Assembly (NCBI GenBank): GCA_963761775.1
Contig: CAVXIF010000001.1
Location: 186,001 to 250,000, forward strand
Direction of reading: 5' to 3'
Length of the DNA: 64,000 nucleotides
Source: Parerythrobacter_A sp963761775
GTDB taxonomy: Bacteria; Pseudomonadota; Alphaproteobacteria; Sphingomonadales; Sphingomonadaceae
Shown: positions 17,710 to 27,316 of the stretch, piece after piece
Position numbering within the stretch: position 1 is the stretch's first letter
How the letters are laid out: every line of letters begins with the position of its first letter
The notes under the pieces: model-generated
Database searches by the model: none
What the model was told of the DNA's origin: nothing
The model's input: only the letters and a program-made list of their open reading frames with translations
Program-made: the position numbers and the translations under genes

Positions 17710-18623
17710 CCGAACAGGATCTTCGACAGGCGGCGGCGGGTCGCGGCAGACCACGGGTCTTCCAGCCCTACAGCCTCGAACATTTGCACCAGCTTGGCTC
17801 GCGCCGCGCCTTCGTTCCATTCGCGATCCTCCTCGACCATCGCCAGCAATTGGTCCGCTGCCGCATCGCGTTCGCCAGCGGCAAAGGCAGCTTCGGCATA
17901 GGCCAGTTTGGCATCCATCGCGGCGTCGGGCGCTTCGGCAGCGGCACGCAGAGTGCCAAGCTCGCCATCGTCCACCTGAGTCGCGGCGAGGTCCAGCACG
18001 CTGCGGGCCTGCGCCAGCGCGGGGTCTTTCGCCAGCGCATCGTTCTGTTCGGCAGCGTCCAGAATACCGCGCGCCTCGTCCACCTTGCCGCCAGCCGTCA
18101 GCGCGCGCACCAGCCCGGCATGCGCTGCGGCACTGTCCGGTGCCATATCCACTACCTGCGCAAAAATACCGGCAGCACGCTCCGCATCGCCGTCGGCCAG
18201 CACTTGCTCGCCCATCGCCAGATATTGCGTGATATCCTGTTCCGCCTGCGCTGCATCGGCGCCGCCTGGCTTCGTCGGCAGTTTGGCGATAATTTCGTCG
18301 AGCGCCTTTTTCAGCTCGCTCTCGCCGCGCGCGCTGGTCAGGTCCGCGACCGGCTGACCCTGGAACATGGCATAGACGGTGGGGATGGAGCGCACCTGGA
18401 ACTGCGCGGCAATGAACTTTTCCTCATCGACATTGACCTTCTTCAGCACCACGCCTTTGTCTGCATATTCGGCGGCGACTTTCTCCAGCACCGGCGTCAG
18501 CGCCTTGCACGGCCCGCACCACTCGGCCCAGAAATCCAGGATGACCAGGCTGGTCATGCTCGGATCGACCACCTCGGTCTTGAACCGTTCGACGGCCTTT
18601 TGTTCGTCGATATTCAGTCCCAT
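17706..18623 (-). CDS. cnoX: thioredoxin-domain chaperone (CnoX/YbbN family)
   Basis: 305 residues. An N-terminal thioredoxin domain (residues 1-115) has the intact active site FWAEWCGPCKAL, the cis-proline region VRSIPTVYAMFQG and a NVDEEK segment. A C-terminal tetratricopeptide-like helical half follows. E. coli CnoX is a redox-regulated holdase that lacks oxidoreductase activity and has SXXC; the intact CXXC here means this relative may also act as a reductase, as reported for the Caulobacter protein. The start at 18623 is chosen over an upstream ATG because it begins at the usual MGLNIDEQ. It is the first gene of a pair with the LAN-domain gene. Confidence 0.9.
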   Translation of the reverse strand: MGLNIDEQKAVERFKTEVVDPSMTSLVILDFWAEWCGPCKALTPVLEKVAAEYADKGVVLKKVNVDEEKFIAAQFQVRSIPTVYAMFQGQPVADLTSARGESELKKALDEIIAKLPTKPGGADAAQAEQDITQYLAMGEQVLADGDAERAAGIFAQVVDMAPDSAAAHAGLVRALTAGGKVDEARGILDAAEQNDALAKDPALAQARSVLDLAATQVDDGELGTLRAAAEAPDAAMDAKLAYAEAAFAAGERDAAADQLLAMVEEDREWNEGAARAKLVQMFEAVGLEDPWSAATRRRLSKILFG

Positions 18624-18834
18624 GCTTGCCACGTCTGTATCCCCTGAATGCGCCGGATCGGCTGCGGTGTCTCGTTGTAAATACGAGTAGCCCATGTGGG
18701 CGTTCCGCACGCGATGTGAAGCGAAAAGGCGCTAGCTGGCGCAAGGCGCACTTTCCGCTTGCCGGGTGGGGGGCGCATTGCTAGTTGCGCGCCTTCCCAA
18801 TGCGGCGCGACGTTTGCCGTATTAACGCCAGTGA

Positions 18835-18909
18835 GCGGGCGTAGCTCAGGGGTAGAGCACAACCTTGCCAAGGTTGGGGTCGGGCGTTCGAATCGCCTCG
18901 CCCGCTCCA
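18835..18909 (+). tRNA. tRNA-Gly(GCC)
   Basis: A 75-base tRNA with encoded CCA. The acceptor stem is GCGGGCG pairing with CGCCCGC, discriminator T, then CCA. The D-arm contains GTAGCTCAGGGGTAGAGC, and the T-loop is GTTCGAATC. The anticodon loop reads CTTGCCAAG with anticodon GCC at 18867-18869, which decodes GGC and GGT glycine codons. Confidence 0.97.
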
Positions 18910-19068
18910 TTGCCGCATCTTTCCGCGATGCCAGACCGGACGACACTTGCCAATTATGGCGAGGTGCCGGTGCGCATGGCACCGGCGCACCAACTGACCG
19001 AAAACATGATATTGTCTGCAACGATGATATTTCACACTTGCGCCCGCGTCTCGTGCCGTTATGTGACG

Positions 19069-19083
19069 TGATATGTTGTATCA
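19069..19083 (+). promoter_or_regulatory. inverted repeat over the start of the TonB receptor gene
   Basis: TGATA-N5-TATCA is a perfect five-base inverted repeat that contains the ATG at 19073. A related ATGATAT half-site recurs at about 19005 and 19025. For a zinc receptor gene a Zur site would be expected near here, but the match to a published Zur consensus was not tested. The short arms could arise by chance. Confidence 0.3.
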
Positions 19084-21220
19084 TAAAATCACTGCCCTTC
19101 GCCTCGGCGTATCGCTCGCTGTCCTCTCGTTCGCCACTTTGCCAAGCGGCGCAATTGCGCAGGATCCCGATGCTGGTGACGATCAAAACACTTCTATCGA
19201 CCGCATTGTCGTGACGGCACCCGGTCTGGACGAACTCGACGTCGTCGCCGGCACCAAGGTGGTCGAGGGCGATGAATTGCAGCGCGAAATGTCCGGACAG
19301 ATCGGCGAAATCCTCGCCAAGCAGCCCGGAGTCTCCGCCTCCAGCTTCGCACCGGGTGCTTCGCGTCCCATTTTGCGTGGACTTGAGGGGGAACGGGTCA
19401 AGGTTCTGATCGATGGAATTGGCGTCATCGACGTGTCCAACACTTCGGTCGATCACGCGGTCAGTACCGAACCGCTGACCGTCGACCGGATCGAGGTTCT
19501 GAACGGGGCGGCTGCGCTGCTTTACGGTGGGCAGGCCATCGGCGGCGCAGTCAACATTATCGACCGGCGCATTCCCCGCGAAGTGCCGGAAGACGGCTTC
19601 CAGCTGGACTTCATCGGCGAAGCGGACACCGCGTTCGACCTGCGTTCGGGCGGGGTATCGCTCGATGTCGCGCTAGGCGAGCAGGTCGTGTTTCATATCG
19701 ATGGCGCGTATCGCGACACTGATGATCTTACGATCCCCGGGGCGGCAGTCGCACCCGCCCTGCGCGACGCGGTCCTCGCACTTGCCGATGAAGAGGAAGC
19801 CGAAGGCGAAGTCGAGGAAGCCGAAGAGTTTCGCGAAGCGGCGTTGCAGGAAGGCGTCGTGCCCAACACCTTCACCCGTACCTATTCCGGCAATATCGGC
19901 GCGACCGTGTTCGCAGGCGACAGCAATCTGGGCTTCGGTATTGGCATATACGACACCCGCTACGGCGTTCCCGGGCGCCCCGGCTTCGAGGAGCACGGGC
20001 ATGGAGAGGGCGAGGAAGGCGAGGAAGCGGGCGGCGAGGAAGAGGGCGGTGTCTCCATCGACCTGCGCCAGTTCCGCGCCGATTTGCGCGGCGAACTGGA
20101 TCTTGGCGACGGCATTTTCTCCGCACTGCGCACCCGCGTCGGGTTCAGCGATTACACGCACACCGAATTCGAAGGCGACGAGGTCGGCACGGTCTTCAAC
20201 ACCGAAGGCATCGAAGCGCGCGTCGAACTGGTTCAAAGAGAAACGGAGACCCTGAGTGGATCGTTCGGCGTCCAGTATTTCTTCCGCGATTTCGAGGCGA
20301 TCGGCGCGGAAGCTTTCGTGCAGCCGAACCGCACCAACCAGTTTTCGGTGTTCACGCTTCAGGAACTCGACGTCGACGGTTTCCAGATCGAAGGCGCAGC
20401 GCGATACGAGAATGTCGATATCGAATCGGTCCCGCTGGGCATCGCGCGCGATTTCGACCTGTTTTCCGGTGCGGTGTCGCTGATTGCACAGCCAGATGGC
20501 GAAGACGGCCTGCGCTTCGGCGTGACCGGCTCGCGGTCGGAACGCGCACCGGGTGGCGAGGAGCTGTTTGCCGACGGTCCGCATATCGCCACGCAGCAAT
20601 TCGAGATCGGCGATCCGGACCTGGTGACCGAAAGCGCGCTGGGGCTGGAAGGTTTCGTGCGCGGGCAGGTCGGACCGGCGACGGTGTCGCTGTCGGTCTA
20701 TAAGAACTGGTTCGACGATTTTATCTATCTGCAGGAAACCGGCGGCGAAGAGGACGGCCTGCCGGTCTTCCTGATTTTGCAACAGGATGCCGACTTCTTC
20801 GGCGTGGAGGTACAGGCACAACTGCCGCTGATCGACACCGACGGCTTCGGCCTGCGCGCCGATTTGCGGGCGGAGTATATCGAGGCGGAACTGGACAATG
20901 GCAGCAATGTCCCGCGCATTCCGCCGCTCGGCTTGTTGGGTGCGCTCGATGCGACAGTCGGTGGTTTCGATGCGCGCGTCGAAGTGCAGTATTTCGGTGA
21001 ACAGAACGATGTCGCTGCGTTCGAACAGCCTACCGACGATTTCACCTTCGTGAATGCGTCGATCGGGTTCGACCCGCTACCGGGCAACGACACGATCCGG
21101 TTGCTGTTGCAGGCGGACAACATCTTCGACGTGACGGGCCGCCGCCACGCCAGCTTCACCAAGGAATATGTCCCGCTGGCCGGACGCAATTTCAAGGTCA
21201 GCCTGCGCGGGAAGTTCTAG
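19073..21220 (+). CDS. TonB-dependent receptor, ZnuD-like
   Basis: 715 residues, an outer-membrane gated barrel. A signal peptide ends near SGAIAQ (residue 30). The TonB box region is IDRIVVTAP, and the plug domain (about 45-165) has GARS-like RPILRGLEGERVKVLIDGIG and LLYGGQAIGGAVNIID. The barrel ends in RNFKVSLRGKF with a terminal Phe. The region PGGEELFADGPHIATQQFEIGD closely recalls ZnuD, the zinc receptor. Two extracellular loops fit metal capture: an acidic loop at about 237-262 and a His/Glu loop at about 303-326 (EEHGHGEGEEGEE). Zinc uptake is inferred. The ribosome site is weak, and a short inverted repeat covers the ATG. Confidence 0.85.
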   Translation: MLYHKITALRLGVSLAVLSFATLPSGAIAQDPDAGDDQNTSIDRIVVTAPGLDELDVVAGTKVVEGDELQREMSGQIGEILAKQPGVSASSFAPGASRPILRGLEGERVKVLIDGIGVIDVSNTSVDHAVSTEPLTVDRIEVLNGAAALLYGGQAIGGAVNIIDRRIPREVPEDGFQLDFIGEADTAFDLRSGGVSLDVALGEQVVFHIDGAYRDTDDLTIPGAAVAPALRDAVLALADEEEAEGEVEEAEEFREAALQEGVVPNTFTRTYSGNIGATVFAGDSNLGFGIGIYDTRYGVPGRPGFEEHGHGEGEEGEEAGGEEEGGVSIDLRQFRADLRGELDLGDGIFSALRTRVGFSDYTHTEFEGDEVGTVFNTEGIEARVELVQRETETLSGSFGVQYFFRDFEAIGAEAFVQPNRTNQFSVFTLQELDVDGFQIEGAARYENVDIESVPLGIARDFDLFSGAVSLIAQPDGEDGLRFGVTGSRSERAPGGEELFADGPHIATQQFEIGDPDLVTESALGLEGFVRGQVGPATVSLSVYKNWFDDFIYLQETGGEEDGLPVFLILQQDADFFGVEVQAQLPLIDTDGFGLRADLRAEYIEAELDNGSNVPRIPPLGLLGALDATVGGFDARVEVQYFGEQNDVAAFEQPTDDFTFVNASIGFDPLPGNDTIRLLLQADNIFDVTGRRHASFTKEYVPLAGRNFKVSLRGKF

Positions 21221-21259
21221 GGCAACAGGGGTCCGGTACACGACCGGCCCCTCTTGTTG

Positions 21260-22450
21260 TCAGGACTCCAGCGCGAAGGTCAGTTCGGCATGGTCGCGCA
21301 GCCGCTCGACCAGCGCTTCGCCAAGGATGGAGCCGGGCAGGCCGACACCGCCTGGCGCATCGCTTTGCATCAATGCGATGCCCGTTTCCGCCAGCATGCG
21401 GCTGGTCGAGCCGTAGCCGGGATCGTAGCGACCCTTCACGCCATAATGCAGCGTCTCGCCATCGGGATATTCACCGATGAACAGGATGTCGTACATGCCG
21501 TTCTCGCGTTCTTCCGCGCTCGGCCCTTCGCCGGGCTTGGGCGGCTTCGCGCCGAACGGGTTCTTGACCATGTTGACCACTGCTTCGGCGGCAGCCTTGC
21601 CCGCATCGCCGGGACTGGTCAGCACCATCTCGTCATAACGGAAATCCTCGCCATAGGGGTGGCCTTTGAGGAAGTTGGTGCGGTGGACGTTCTTGGTGTT
21701 GATGGTCGCCATCACGAACGGCGCGGTCCATTTGCCCAGCGCCTCGTCGTAGCTGGGGATCATGCCGTTGGGCTGTTTCGGGCCTTCGAAGCCCGGCGTC
21801 AGGGCGAAGGGATCGTTCAGTATGCCGATCAGCTTGGGGTTTTTCGCCGCCGCTTTCATCGTCTGCATCGCGCTGGCCGCAGTGCCGCCCGACCAGGTGC
21901 CTTTCATCGCGCGGATACGGCATTTGACGCGCGGGGCGGGCTTGCCATGCTTCGCTACTGCTTCCTTCTGCAACATCAGCACGCCGAGGTCGAAGGGGAT
22001 GCTGTCGAAGCCCGATGAAAACGCGATCCGCGCGCCGCTGGCCTTGGCGGCGTCGTGGTGTTTCCCGATCTGTTCGTGCATCCAGTTCGGCTCTCCGCAC
22101 AAATCGGCATAATCGGTGCCGGTCGCAACGCAGGCGGCCAGCAAGGCATCGCCATAGAGCTGGTACGGGCCGACGGTGGTCAGTACCACGCGGGTGCGGT
22201 TGCACATGGCGGTCAGGCTGGCGGCGTCGTCCGCATCGGCGACCACCAGCGGGGTGTCGGCAGGCGCGCCGATTTCGTCGCGCACGCTTTCCAGCTTGGC
22301 CTGGCTGCGCCCCGCCATCGCCCATTTCGGTGCATCCGGTTTGGTACCATATTCGCGCACGAAATGTTCGGCGACGAGGCGGCCGGTGTAGCCGGTGGCA
22401 CCATAGACCACGATGTCGAATTCGCGGTCGGACTTGGGAACGGTAGTCAT
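21260..22450 (-). CDS. saccharopine dehydrogenase family / trans-acting enoyl reductase-like protein
   Basis: 396 residues. The N-terminal Rossmann fold has FDIVVYGATGYTGRLVAEHF, then AGRSQAKLESVRDE and TTVGPYQLYGDALLAACVATGTDYADLCGE, the arrangement of the saccharopine dehydrogenase-like NAD(P) proteins. Members include mycobacterial trans-acting enoyl reductases, but the true substrate in proteobacteria is unknown. The start at 22450 has a GGAG site at the right distance; an ATG six bases upstream sits too close to it. The gene stands alone on its strand behind dcd, with a 22-base gap. Confidence 0.85.
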   Translation of the reverse strand: MTTVPKSDREFDIVVYGATGYTGRLVAEHFVREYGTKPDAPKWAMAGRSQAKLESVRDEIGAPADTPLVVADADDAASLTAMCNRTRVVLTTVGPYQLYGDALLAACVATGTDYADLCGEPNWMHEQIGKHHDAAKASGARIAFSSGFDSIPFDLGVLMLQKEAVAKHGKPAPRVKCRIRAMKGTWSGGTAASAMQTMKAAAKNPKLIGILNDPFALTPGFEGPKQPNGMIPSYDEALGKWTAPFVMATINTKNVHRTNFLKGHPYGEDFRYDEMVLTSPGDAGKAAAEAVVNMVKNPFGAKPPKPGEGPSAEERENGMYDILFIGEYPDGETLHYGVKGRYDPGYGSTSRMLAETGIALMQSDAPGGVGLPGSILGEALVERLRDHAELTFALES

Positions 22451-22472
22451 CGGCATTCTCCGTAAAAAGGGT

Positions 22473-23027
22473 CTAAAGTCGCGGGAGGGTAACGCCGCGC
22501 TGGCCCATATATTTCCCTGCCCGGTCGGCATAGGTGGTTTCGGGGCGGGCATTCCCTTTGAGGAACAGGAACTGGCACGCGCCTTCATTGGCGTAGATCT
22601 TGGCTGGCAGCGGGGTGGTGTTGGAAAACTCCAGCGTCACATGCCCTTCCCACCCCGGCTCAAGCGGAGTGACATTCACGATGATGCCGCACCGTGCATA
22701 GGTGCTTTTGCCAAGGCAGATTACCAGTACATCCTCCGGCACACGGAAATATTCCACTGTACGGGCCAGCGCGAAACTGTTGGGCGGAATGACGCAGATA
22801 TCGGTCTTGCGATCCACGAAACTGTTGGCGGCAAAATCCTTGGGATCGACCACCGCGCTGTCGACATTGGTGAAGATCTTGAAATCGTCCGCCACCCGCG
22901 CATCGTAGCCGAAGGAGGACAGGCCGTAGGAAATGCAGCCTTCCCGGCGCTGCGCCTCTACAAAGGGTTCGATCATGCGCTGTTTGGTCGCGGCGTCGCG
23001 GATCCAGATGTCATTGAGAATGGCCAC
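22473..23027 (-). CDS. dcd: dCTP deaminase
   Basis: Dcd deaminates dCTP to dUTP, feeding dTTP synthesis. 184 residues, the normal length. The dUTPase-like trimer fold is shown by SSFGYDARVADDF, GFAANSFVDRKTD-type residues, the PPNSFALARTVEYF strand with the catalytic Glu region, CLGKSTYARCGIIVNVTPLEPGWEGHVTLEFSNTTPLP, and the C-terminal GACQFLFL. The essential Ser-Arg-Glu pattern of the family appears present. The deaminase form (not the bifunctional dUTPase form) is the simplest reading. Confidence 0.94.
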   Translation of the reverse strand: MAILNDIWIRDAATKQRMIEPFVEAQRREGCISYGLSSFGYDARVADDFKIFTNVDSAVVDPKDFAANSFVDRKTDICVIPPNSFALARTVEYFRVPEDVLVICLGKSTYARCGIIVNVTPLEPGWEGHVTLEFSNTTPLPAKIYANEGACQFLFLKGNARPETTYADRAGKYMGQRGVTLPRL

Positions 23028-23030
23028 GTG

Positions 23031-23552
23031 TCAGATCTGACGCGCGCCAAGCTGCGGGTTCAGGGTCGCCACGCGGTTTAGCCAGCTTTTCGGCTTGCGC
23101 AGCAGCTCTTTCGGATAATCCACCTTCAGCCCCGCAATCTGCGCCATCGCGCCGACGAAGTGAATGCAGTTGCGGTTGCCCAGATCGTAATACTTGCCCG
23201 GAGCATCGCGCCATCGCACCATCGTCGCGCGCACCTGGCCAACCTGCGCATCGTCGAGGGTGACGGTGAAGTGCCGGTTGGTGCTGCGGACATATTTGGG
23301 TTTCTCGACCATCACGATGTGCTTCACCGGGCCGCTCAGGATGGCGGGCGTCACGTTCTTTGCGCTGAAGCCGTAATTCTCGTTGACCGCCGTGCCATCT
23401 TCCATCGTGCCTTCCAGCACCACGAACGTATGCGGATAGCGCCCGAACAGCGACCCGTTGAAACTGTGGAAGCTCATCTCGACCGCAGCAGACGCGACCG
23501 GCGACCAGACCAGTGCCATCAGCGTGGCAAGCAGGGCAAACATTCTCGGCAT
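23031..23552 (-). CDS. hypothetical exported protein
   Basis: 173 residues with a signal peptide ending VASAA (residue 22). The mature part has a GRYPHTFVVLEG segment, a VRSTNRHFTVTLDDAQ segment and the conserved-looking core YYDLGNRNCIHFVGAMAQIAGL. A Cys-His pair preceded by Asn and followed by a helix, plus an earlier His, is how small papain-like or NlpC/LRAT-type folds look, so a cysteine hydrolase is possible. I cannot confirm that from sequence alone. It lies four bases upstream of dcd on the same strand. Confidence 0.7.
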   Translation of the reverse strand: MPRMFALLATLMALVWSPVASAAVEMSFHSFNGSLFGRYPHTFVVLEGTMEDGTAVNENYGFSAKNVTPAILSGPVKHIVMVEKPKYVRSTNRHFTVTLDDAQVGQVRATMVRWRDAPGKYYDLGNRNCIHFVGAMAQIAGLKVDYPKELLRKPKSWLNRVATLNPQLGARQI

Positions 23553-23577
23553 GGCGCGCCTATAGCCCGCGCGCGCC

Positions 23578-26500
23578 TCAATCCGCAACCGAGCCACCGC
23601 CCGCCGCCAGCAAGGATGCGTTGCCGCCCGCCGCCGTCGTATCCACGCTGACCACGCGCTCGGTGGCGAAGCGTGCGAGGTAATGCGGGCCGCCTGCCTT
23701 CGGGCCGGTGCCGGACAGCCCTTCGCCGCCGAAGGGCTGGCTTTCCACCACCGCGCCTATCTGGTTGCGATTGACGTAGAAATTGCCGACGCGGGCGTGG
23801 GCTTCGACAAAGGCGCGTACCGCGTCGATGCGGCTGTGCAGGCCCAGCGTCAGCCCGTAGCCACTGGCGTTGATGTCCTCCACGACCTTGCCCAGTTCCT
23901 CGCCGGCGAACCGCGCCACATGCAGCACCGGCCCGAAGTTCTCGCGCCGCAGGTCGAGGATCGAATCGATTTCGATGATGGTCGGCGCGACGAAGCATCC
24001 CTTGCCCAGACCGCGCGGCAGGGTGCGGCGGAGCACCTGTCGCCCGTTCTTGCGACGGCGGGCGACATGGCGTTCCAGTGCGGCCTTGGCATCGGGGTCG
24101 ATCACCGGACCGACATCAACATCGAACCGCGCCGGATCGCCGATATTGAGCATGGCGAAGGCGCCCCGGATCATCTCCAGCATATCGTCCGCAATATCGG
24201 CTTGCAGATAGAGCATCCGCAGTGCCGAACAGCGTTGTCCCGCGCTCTGGAATGCGCTGGCCACCACGTCGCGCGTCACCTGTTCGGGCAGGGCGGAGCT
24301 GTCCACGATCATTGCGTTCTGCCCGCCGGTTTCGGCGATGAACGGCACGATCGGCCCCTCGCGCGCCGCCAGCGTGCGGTTGATCGCTTGCGCGGTGGCG
24401 GTGGAGCCGGTGAAGGCCACACCGGCGATGCGCGGATCGGCGGTAATCCATTGCCCGACCTCGCCAGCACCCGGCAGCAATTGCAGCGCCTCGCGCGGAA
24501 TGCCTGCCTCGTGACACAGCCGCACCGCCAGCGCGGCGATCAGTGGGGTTTGCTCGGCGGGCTTGGCGACGACCGTGTTGCCCGCTGCCAATGCCGCGGC
24601 GGCCGGACCGATGAAAATGGCAAGCGGGAAGTTCCACGGGCTGATGGTCGCGAACACGCCGCGCCCCGCCAGACGCAGCCGGTTCTCCTCGCCCGTCGGC
24701 CCCGGCAGCATGGTCGGCGCGGTGAAGGACCGGCGCGCTTCGCCGGCGTAATAGCGCAGGAAGTCCACCGCCTCGCGCAATTCCAGCACCCCGTCGAGCA
24801 GCGTCTTGCCCGCTTCGCGCCGACACAGGCTGAGGAATTCGTCGCGGTAGTCCTCGAACAGGTCCGCCGCCGCTTCGAGCAACAGCGCGCGTTTCTCGCC
24901 GCCCAGCCGGTCCCAGCCGGGCTGGATCGCCTGCGCTTCGGCGATGGCATGGGCGACCTCCGCCTGCGTCGTATCGCGCCGCGTGCCGACTTCGCGCGTC
25001 AGGTCCTGTGGTGCATTGATCGGCGCGGTTTCGCCCGGATCGCCGGAAGCCAGCGTGGGCGCGGCGGACCAGCTGCGCGCCTCCAGTGCATCGAGCCGAA
25101 CCAGCAGCGGTTCGCGCACCAGCGGATCGGACAAATCCACGCCTGCGCTGTTGCGGCGACCGGGGAAAATATCGGCAGGCAGCGGGATGTCCGGATTGCG
25201 TGTCGGCTGCGTCACGGCCAGCTCCGCCACCGGATCGGTAGCCAGCGCGGCGGCGGGCACATCGGCATCGGCCATGCGATTGACGAAGGAGCTGTTCGCC
25301 CCGTTCTCCAGCAGGCGGCGGACGAGATAGGCGAGCAGGTCGCTGTGATTGCCGACGGGCGCATAAATACGCACCGGCGTCACGGCATTGCCCTCGTGGC
25401 TGCGCAGCGCGGCATAGATATCCTCGCCCATGCCATGCAGGCGCTGGAACTCGAACCCGTTATTGTCCTGCGCCGCGCCAAGCTGCTTGATCGCGGCAAC
25501 GGTGTAGGCGTTGTGCGTGGCGAAAGCGGGAAAGACCGCATCGGGCGCGGCCAGCAGTTTATGCGCGCAGGCCAGATAGGAAACATCGGTGGCGGTCTTG
25601 CGGGTGAACACGGGATATTCGGCATAGCCGCCGACCTGTGTCAGCTTGATCTCGCTGTCCCAATAGGCGCCCTTGACTAGCCGCACGAGGAAGCGCCGGT
25701 CGTATCGCCGCGCCAGCTTCACCACCCAGTCCACCAGCGGCACGGCGCGTTTCTGATACGCCTGTATCGCGAGACCGAAACCTGCCCAGCGCTCCGCCCC
25801 GTCATCGCCGGCGAACAGCGCATCGTCCGCCGCGAGCGTCTCGATGATATCCATCGATAGTTCGAGCCGGTCCGCTTCCTCCGCATCCAGCGTGAAATGC
25901 ACATCCGCCGCGCGCGCCTGCATCGCCAGTGCGCGCACCACCGGTACCAGATGCGCGATAGCGGCGTCGGCGTGGAAGACATCGTATAACGGGTAAAGCG
26001 CCGACAGCTTGACCGAGATGCCCGGCGCGCGTCCGGTCGATCCGGCTGCTGCGTTTCCGGCCACCTTCGCCACTTCGGCAATCGCGTTCTGGTAGGACAC
26101 ACGATAGCGTTCGGCATCGGCCATCGTCATCGCCGCTTCGCCCAGCATGTCGAAGCTGTGCGACAGGCCGTCCTGCATTTCGGGCTTCGCGCGTTTCAGC
26201 GCCTCGCCGATATTGCGGCCATAGACGAATTGCCCGCCAAGAATGCGCATCGCCTGTAGCGTGGCGGTGCGGATCACGGGTTCGCCCAGCCGGTTCATCG
26301 TGCGCTTCAGCGTGGAACCCATGCCGCGCTGGTGCGCTTCGGGGCGTTCCAGCACCTCGCCCGTCAGCATCAGCGAAAAGGTCGCGGCGTTGACGAAAGT
26401 GGAGCTGCTATCGCCCAGATGCTCGCGCCAGTCGATATCGCCCAGCTTGTCGCGGATCAGCGCATCGGCGGTCGCGCTGTCGGGCACGCGCAACAGCGCC

Positions 26501-26745
26501 TCGGCAAGGCACATCAGCGCGATCCCTTCCTCGGTATCGAGGCCGAACTGGTGCAGGAACGCGTCGATGCCGGTCGCCTTGCGGCGGCGTGCATCCTCGA
26601 TCAGCGTGGTGGCGAGGGCGGCGTTCTCGTCGTGCCGGCGCGACACCGGTGCAGCCTGCTCCAACCGTTCAGCAACGCACGCCGCTTCTTCCTGCCGATA
26701 GGCAATGCGCAGCGTGCTGCGGTCGAGCGGGGCGGGATGGGTCAT
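23578..26745 (-). CDS. putA: bifunctional proline dehydrogenase / L-glutamate gamma-semialdehyde dehydrogenase
   Basis: PutA oxidises proline to glutamate in two steps: FAD-dependent proline dehydrogenase, then NAD-dependent aldehyde dehydrogenase. 1055 residues. The PRODH barrel lies roughly at 170-470 (RLVKGAYWDSEIKL near 370; FATHNAYTV). The ALDH domain occupies about 540-1000, with the nucleotide motif FTGSTATAQAIN, ETGGQNAMIVDSSALPEQ and the catalytic Cys in SAGQRCSALR. There is no N-terminal ribbon-helix-helix domain, so it should not repress its own gene as the E. coli form does. The start at 26745 has a GGAG site; an ATG nine codons upstream is less likely. Confidence 0.95.
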   Translation of the reverse strand: MTHPAPLDRSTLRIAYRQEEAACVAERLEQAAPVSRRHDENAALATTLIEDARRRKATGIDAFLHQFGLDTEEGIALMCLAEALLRVPDSATADALIRDKLGDIDWREHLGDSSSTFVNAATFSLMLTGEVLERPEAHQRGMGSTLKRTMNRLGEPVIRTATLQAMRILGGQFVYGRNIGEALKRAKPEMQDGLSHSFDMLGEAAMTMADAERYRVSYQNAIAEVAKVAGNAAAGSTGRAPGISVKLSALYPLYDVFHADAAIAHLVPVVRALAMQARAADVHFTLDAEEADRLELSMDIIETLAADDALFAGDDGAERWAGFGLAIQAYQKRAVPLVDWVVKLARRYDRRFLVRLVKGAYWDSEIKLTQVGGYAEYPVFTRKTATDVSYLACAHKLLAAPDAVFPAFATHNAYTVAAIKQLGAAQDNNGFEFQRLHGMGEDIYAALRSHEGNAVTPVRIYAPVGNHSDLLAYLVRRLLENGANSSFVNRMADADVPAAALATDPVAELAVTQPTRNPDIPLPADIFPGRRNSAGVDLSDPLVREPLLVRLDALEARSWSAAPTLASGDPGETAPINAPQDLTREVGTRRDTTQAEVAHAIAEAQAIQPGWDRLGGEKRALLLEAAADLFEDYRDEFLSLCRREAGKTLLDGVLELREAVDFLRYYAGEARRSFTAPTMLPGPTGEENRLRLAGRGVFATISPWNFPLAIFIGPAAAALAAGNTVVAKPAEQTPLIAALAVRLCHEAGIPREALQLLPGAGEVGQWITADPRIAGVAFTGSTATAQAINRTLAAREGPIVPFIAETGGQNAMIVDSSALPEQVTRDVVASAFQSAGQRCSALRMLYLQADIADDMLEMIRGAFAMLNIGDPARFDVDVGPVIDPDAKAALERHVARRRKNGRQVLRRTLPRGLGKGCFVAPTIIEIDSILDLRRENFGPVLHVARFAGEELGKVVEDINASGYGLTLGLHSRIDAVRAFVEAHARVGNFYVNRNQIGAVVESQPFGGEGLSGTGPKAGGPHYLARFATERVVSVDTTAAGGNASLLAAGGGSVAD

Positions 26746-26863
26746 GCGCGGCTCCGGAGAATGGCTTGGCACTGTATCTGCACCGCGCGCGCCTTGCGTT
26801 CAAGCGCCGCCGCCGTCACCACACCTTTGATAGTATTCTTGTTATACCTCGGGGAGATACGCG

Positions 26864-27316
26864 ATGGCAGGCCGGACATTCGACGCATGGGCAGTGGGCG
26901 ACCGGATCGAACACGACATACGCCGCACGGTGACCGAAACGGACAATCTGCTGTTCACCACCATGACTCACAATCCGCAGCCGCTGCATCTCGATGCCGA
27001 AGCGGCTCGGGAAAGCGAATTCGGGCAGATACTGGTGAATGGCACCTACACCTTTGCGCTGATGGTGGGGCTGAGCGTGGGCGACACGACATTGGGCACG
27101 CTGGTCGCCAATCTGGGCTATACCGACCTCGCCATGCCCAAACCGGTGTTTCTGGGCGATACGCTGCGCGCGACCAGCGAGGTGACAGAACTGCGCGCCT
27201 CGAAATCGCGGCCCGGTGCGGGCATCGTGACCTTCGCGCATGCGGCGCTGAACCAGCGCGACGAAGTGGTGTGCCGGTGCTTGCGGGCTGCCCTGCTGAA
27301 AGGTTCTGCGGCCTAG
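26864..27316 (+). CDS. MaoC family dehydratase
   Basis: 150 residues with a hot-dog fold of the MaoC/R-specific hydratase type. The catalytic region reads FTTMTHNPQPLHLDAEAA near residues 30-45, where Asp/His/Asn side chains bind and hydrate an enoyl thioester. The ILVNGTYTFALMVGLSVG helix follows. The N-terminus RTFDAWAVGDRIEHDIRRTVTETDN is typical. The substrate is probably an acyl-CoA or acyl-ACP enoyl group, but which one is unknown. A GGGGAG site precedes the ATG. Confidence 0.87.
   Translation: MAGRTFDAWAVGDRIEHDIRRTVTETDNLLFTTMTHNPQPLHLDAEAARESEFGQILVNGTYTFALMVGLSVGDTTLGTLVANLGYTDLAMPKPVFLGDTLRATSEVTELRASKSRPGAGIVTFAHAALNQRDEVVCRCLRAALLKGSAA

Noticed and set aside
23683..25680. 665-codon antisense frame opposite putA
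   Set aside because: It mirrors putA codon structure, has no start signal and shows no recognisable domain.
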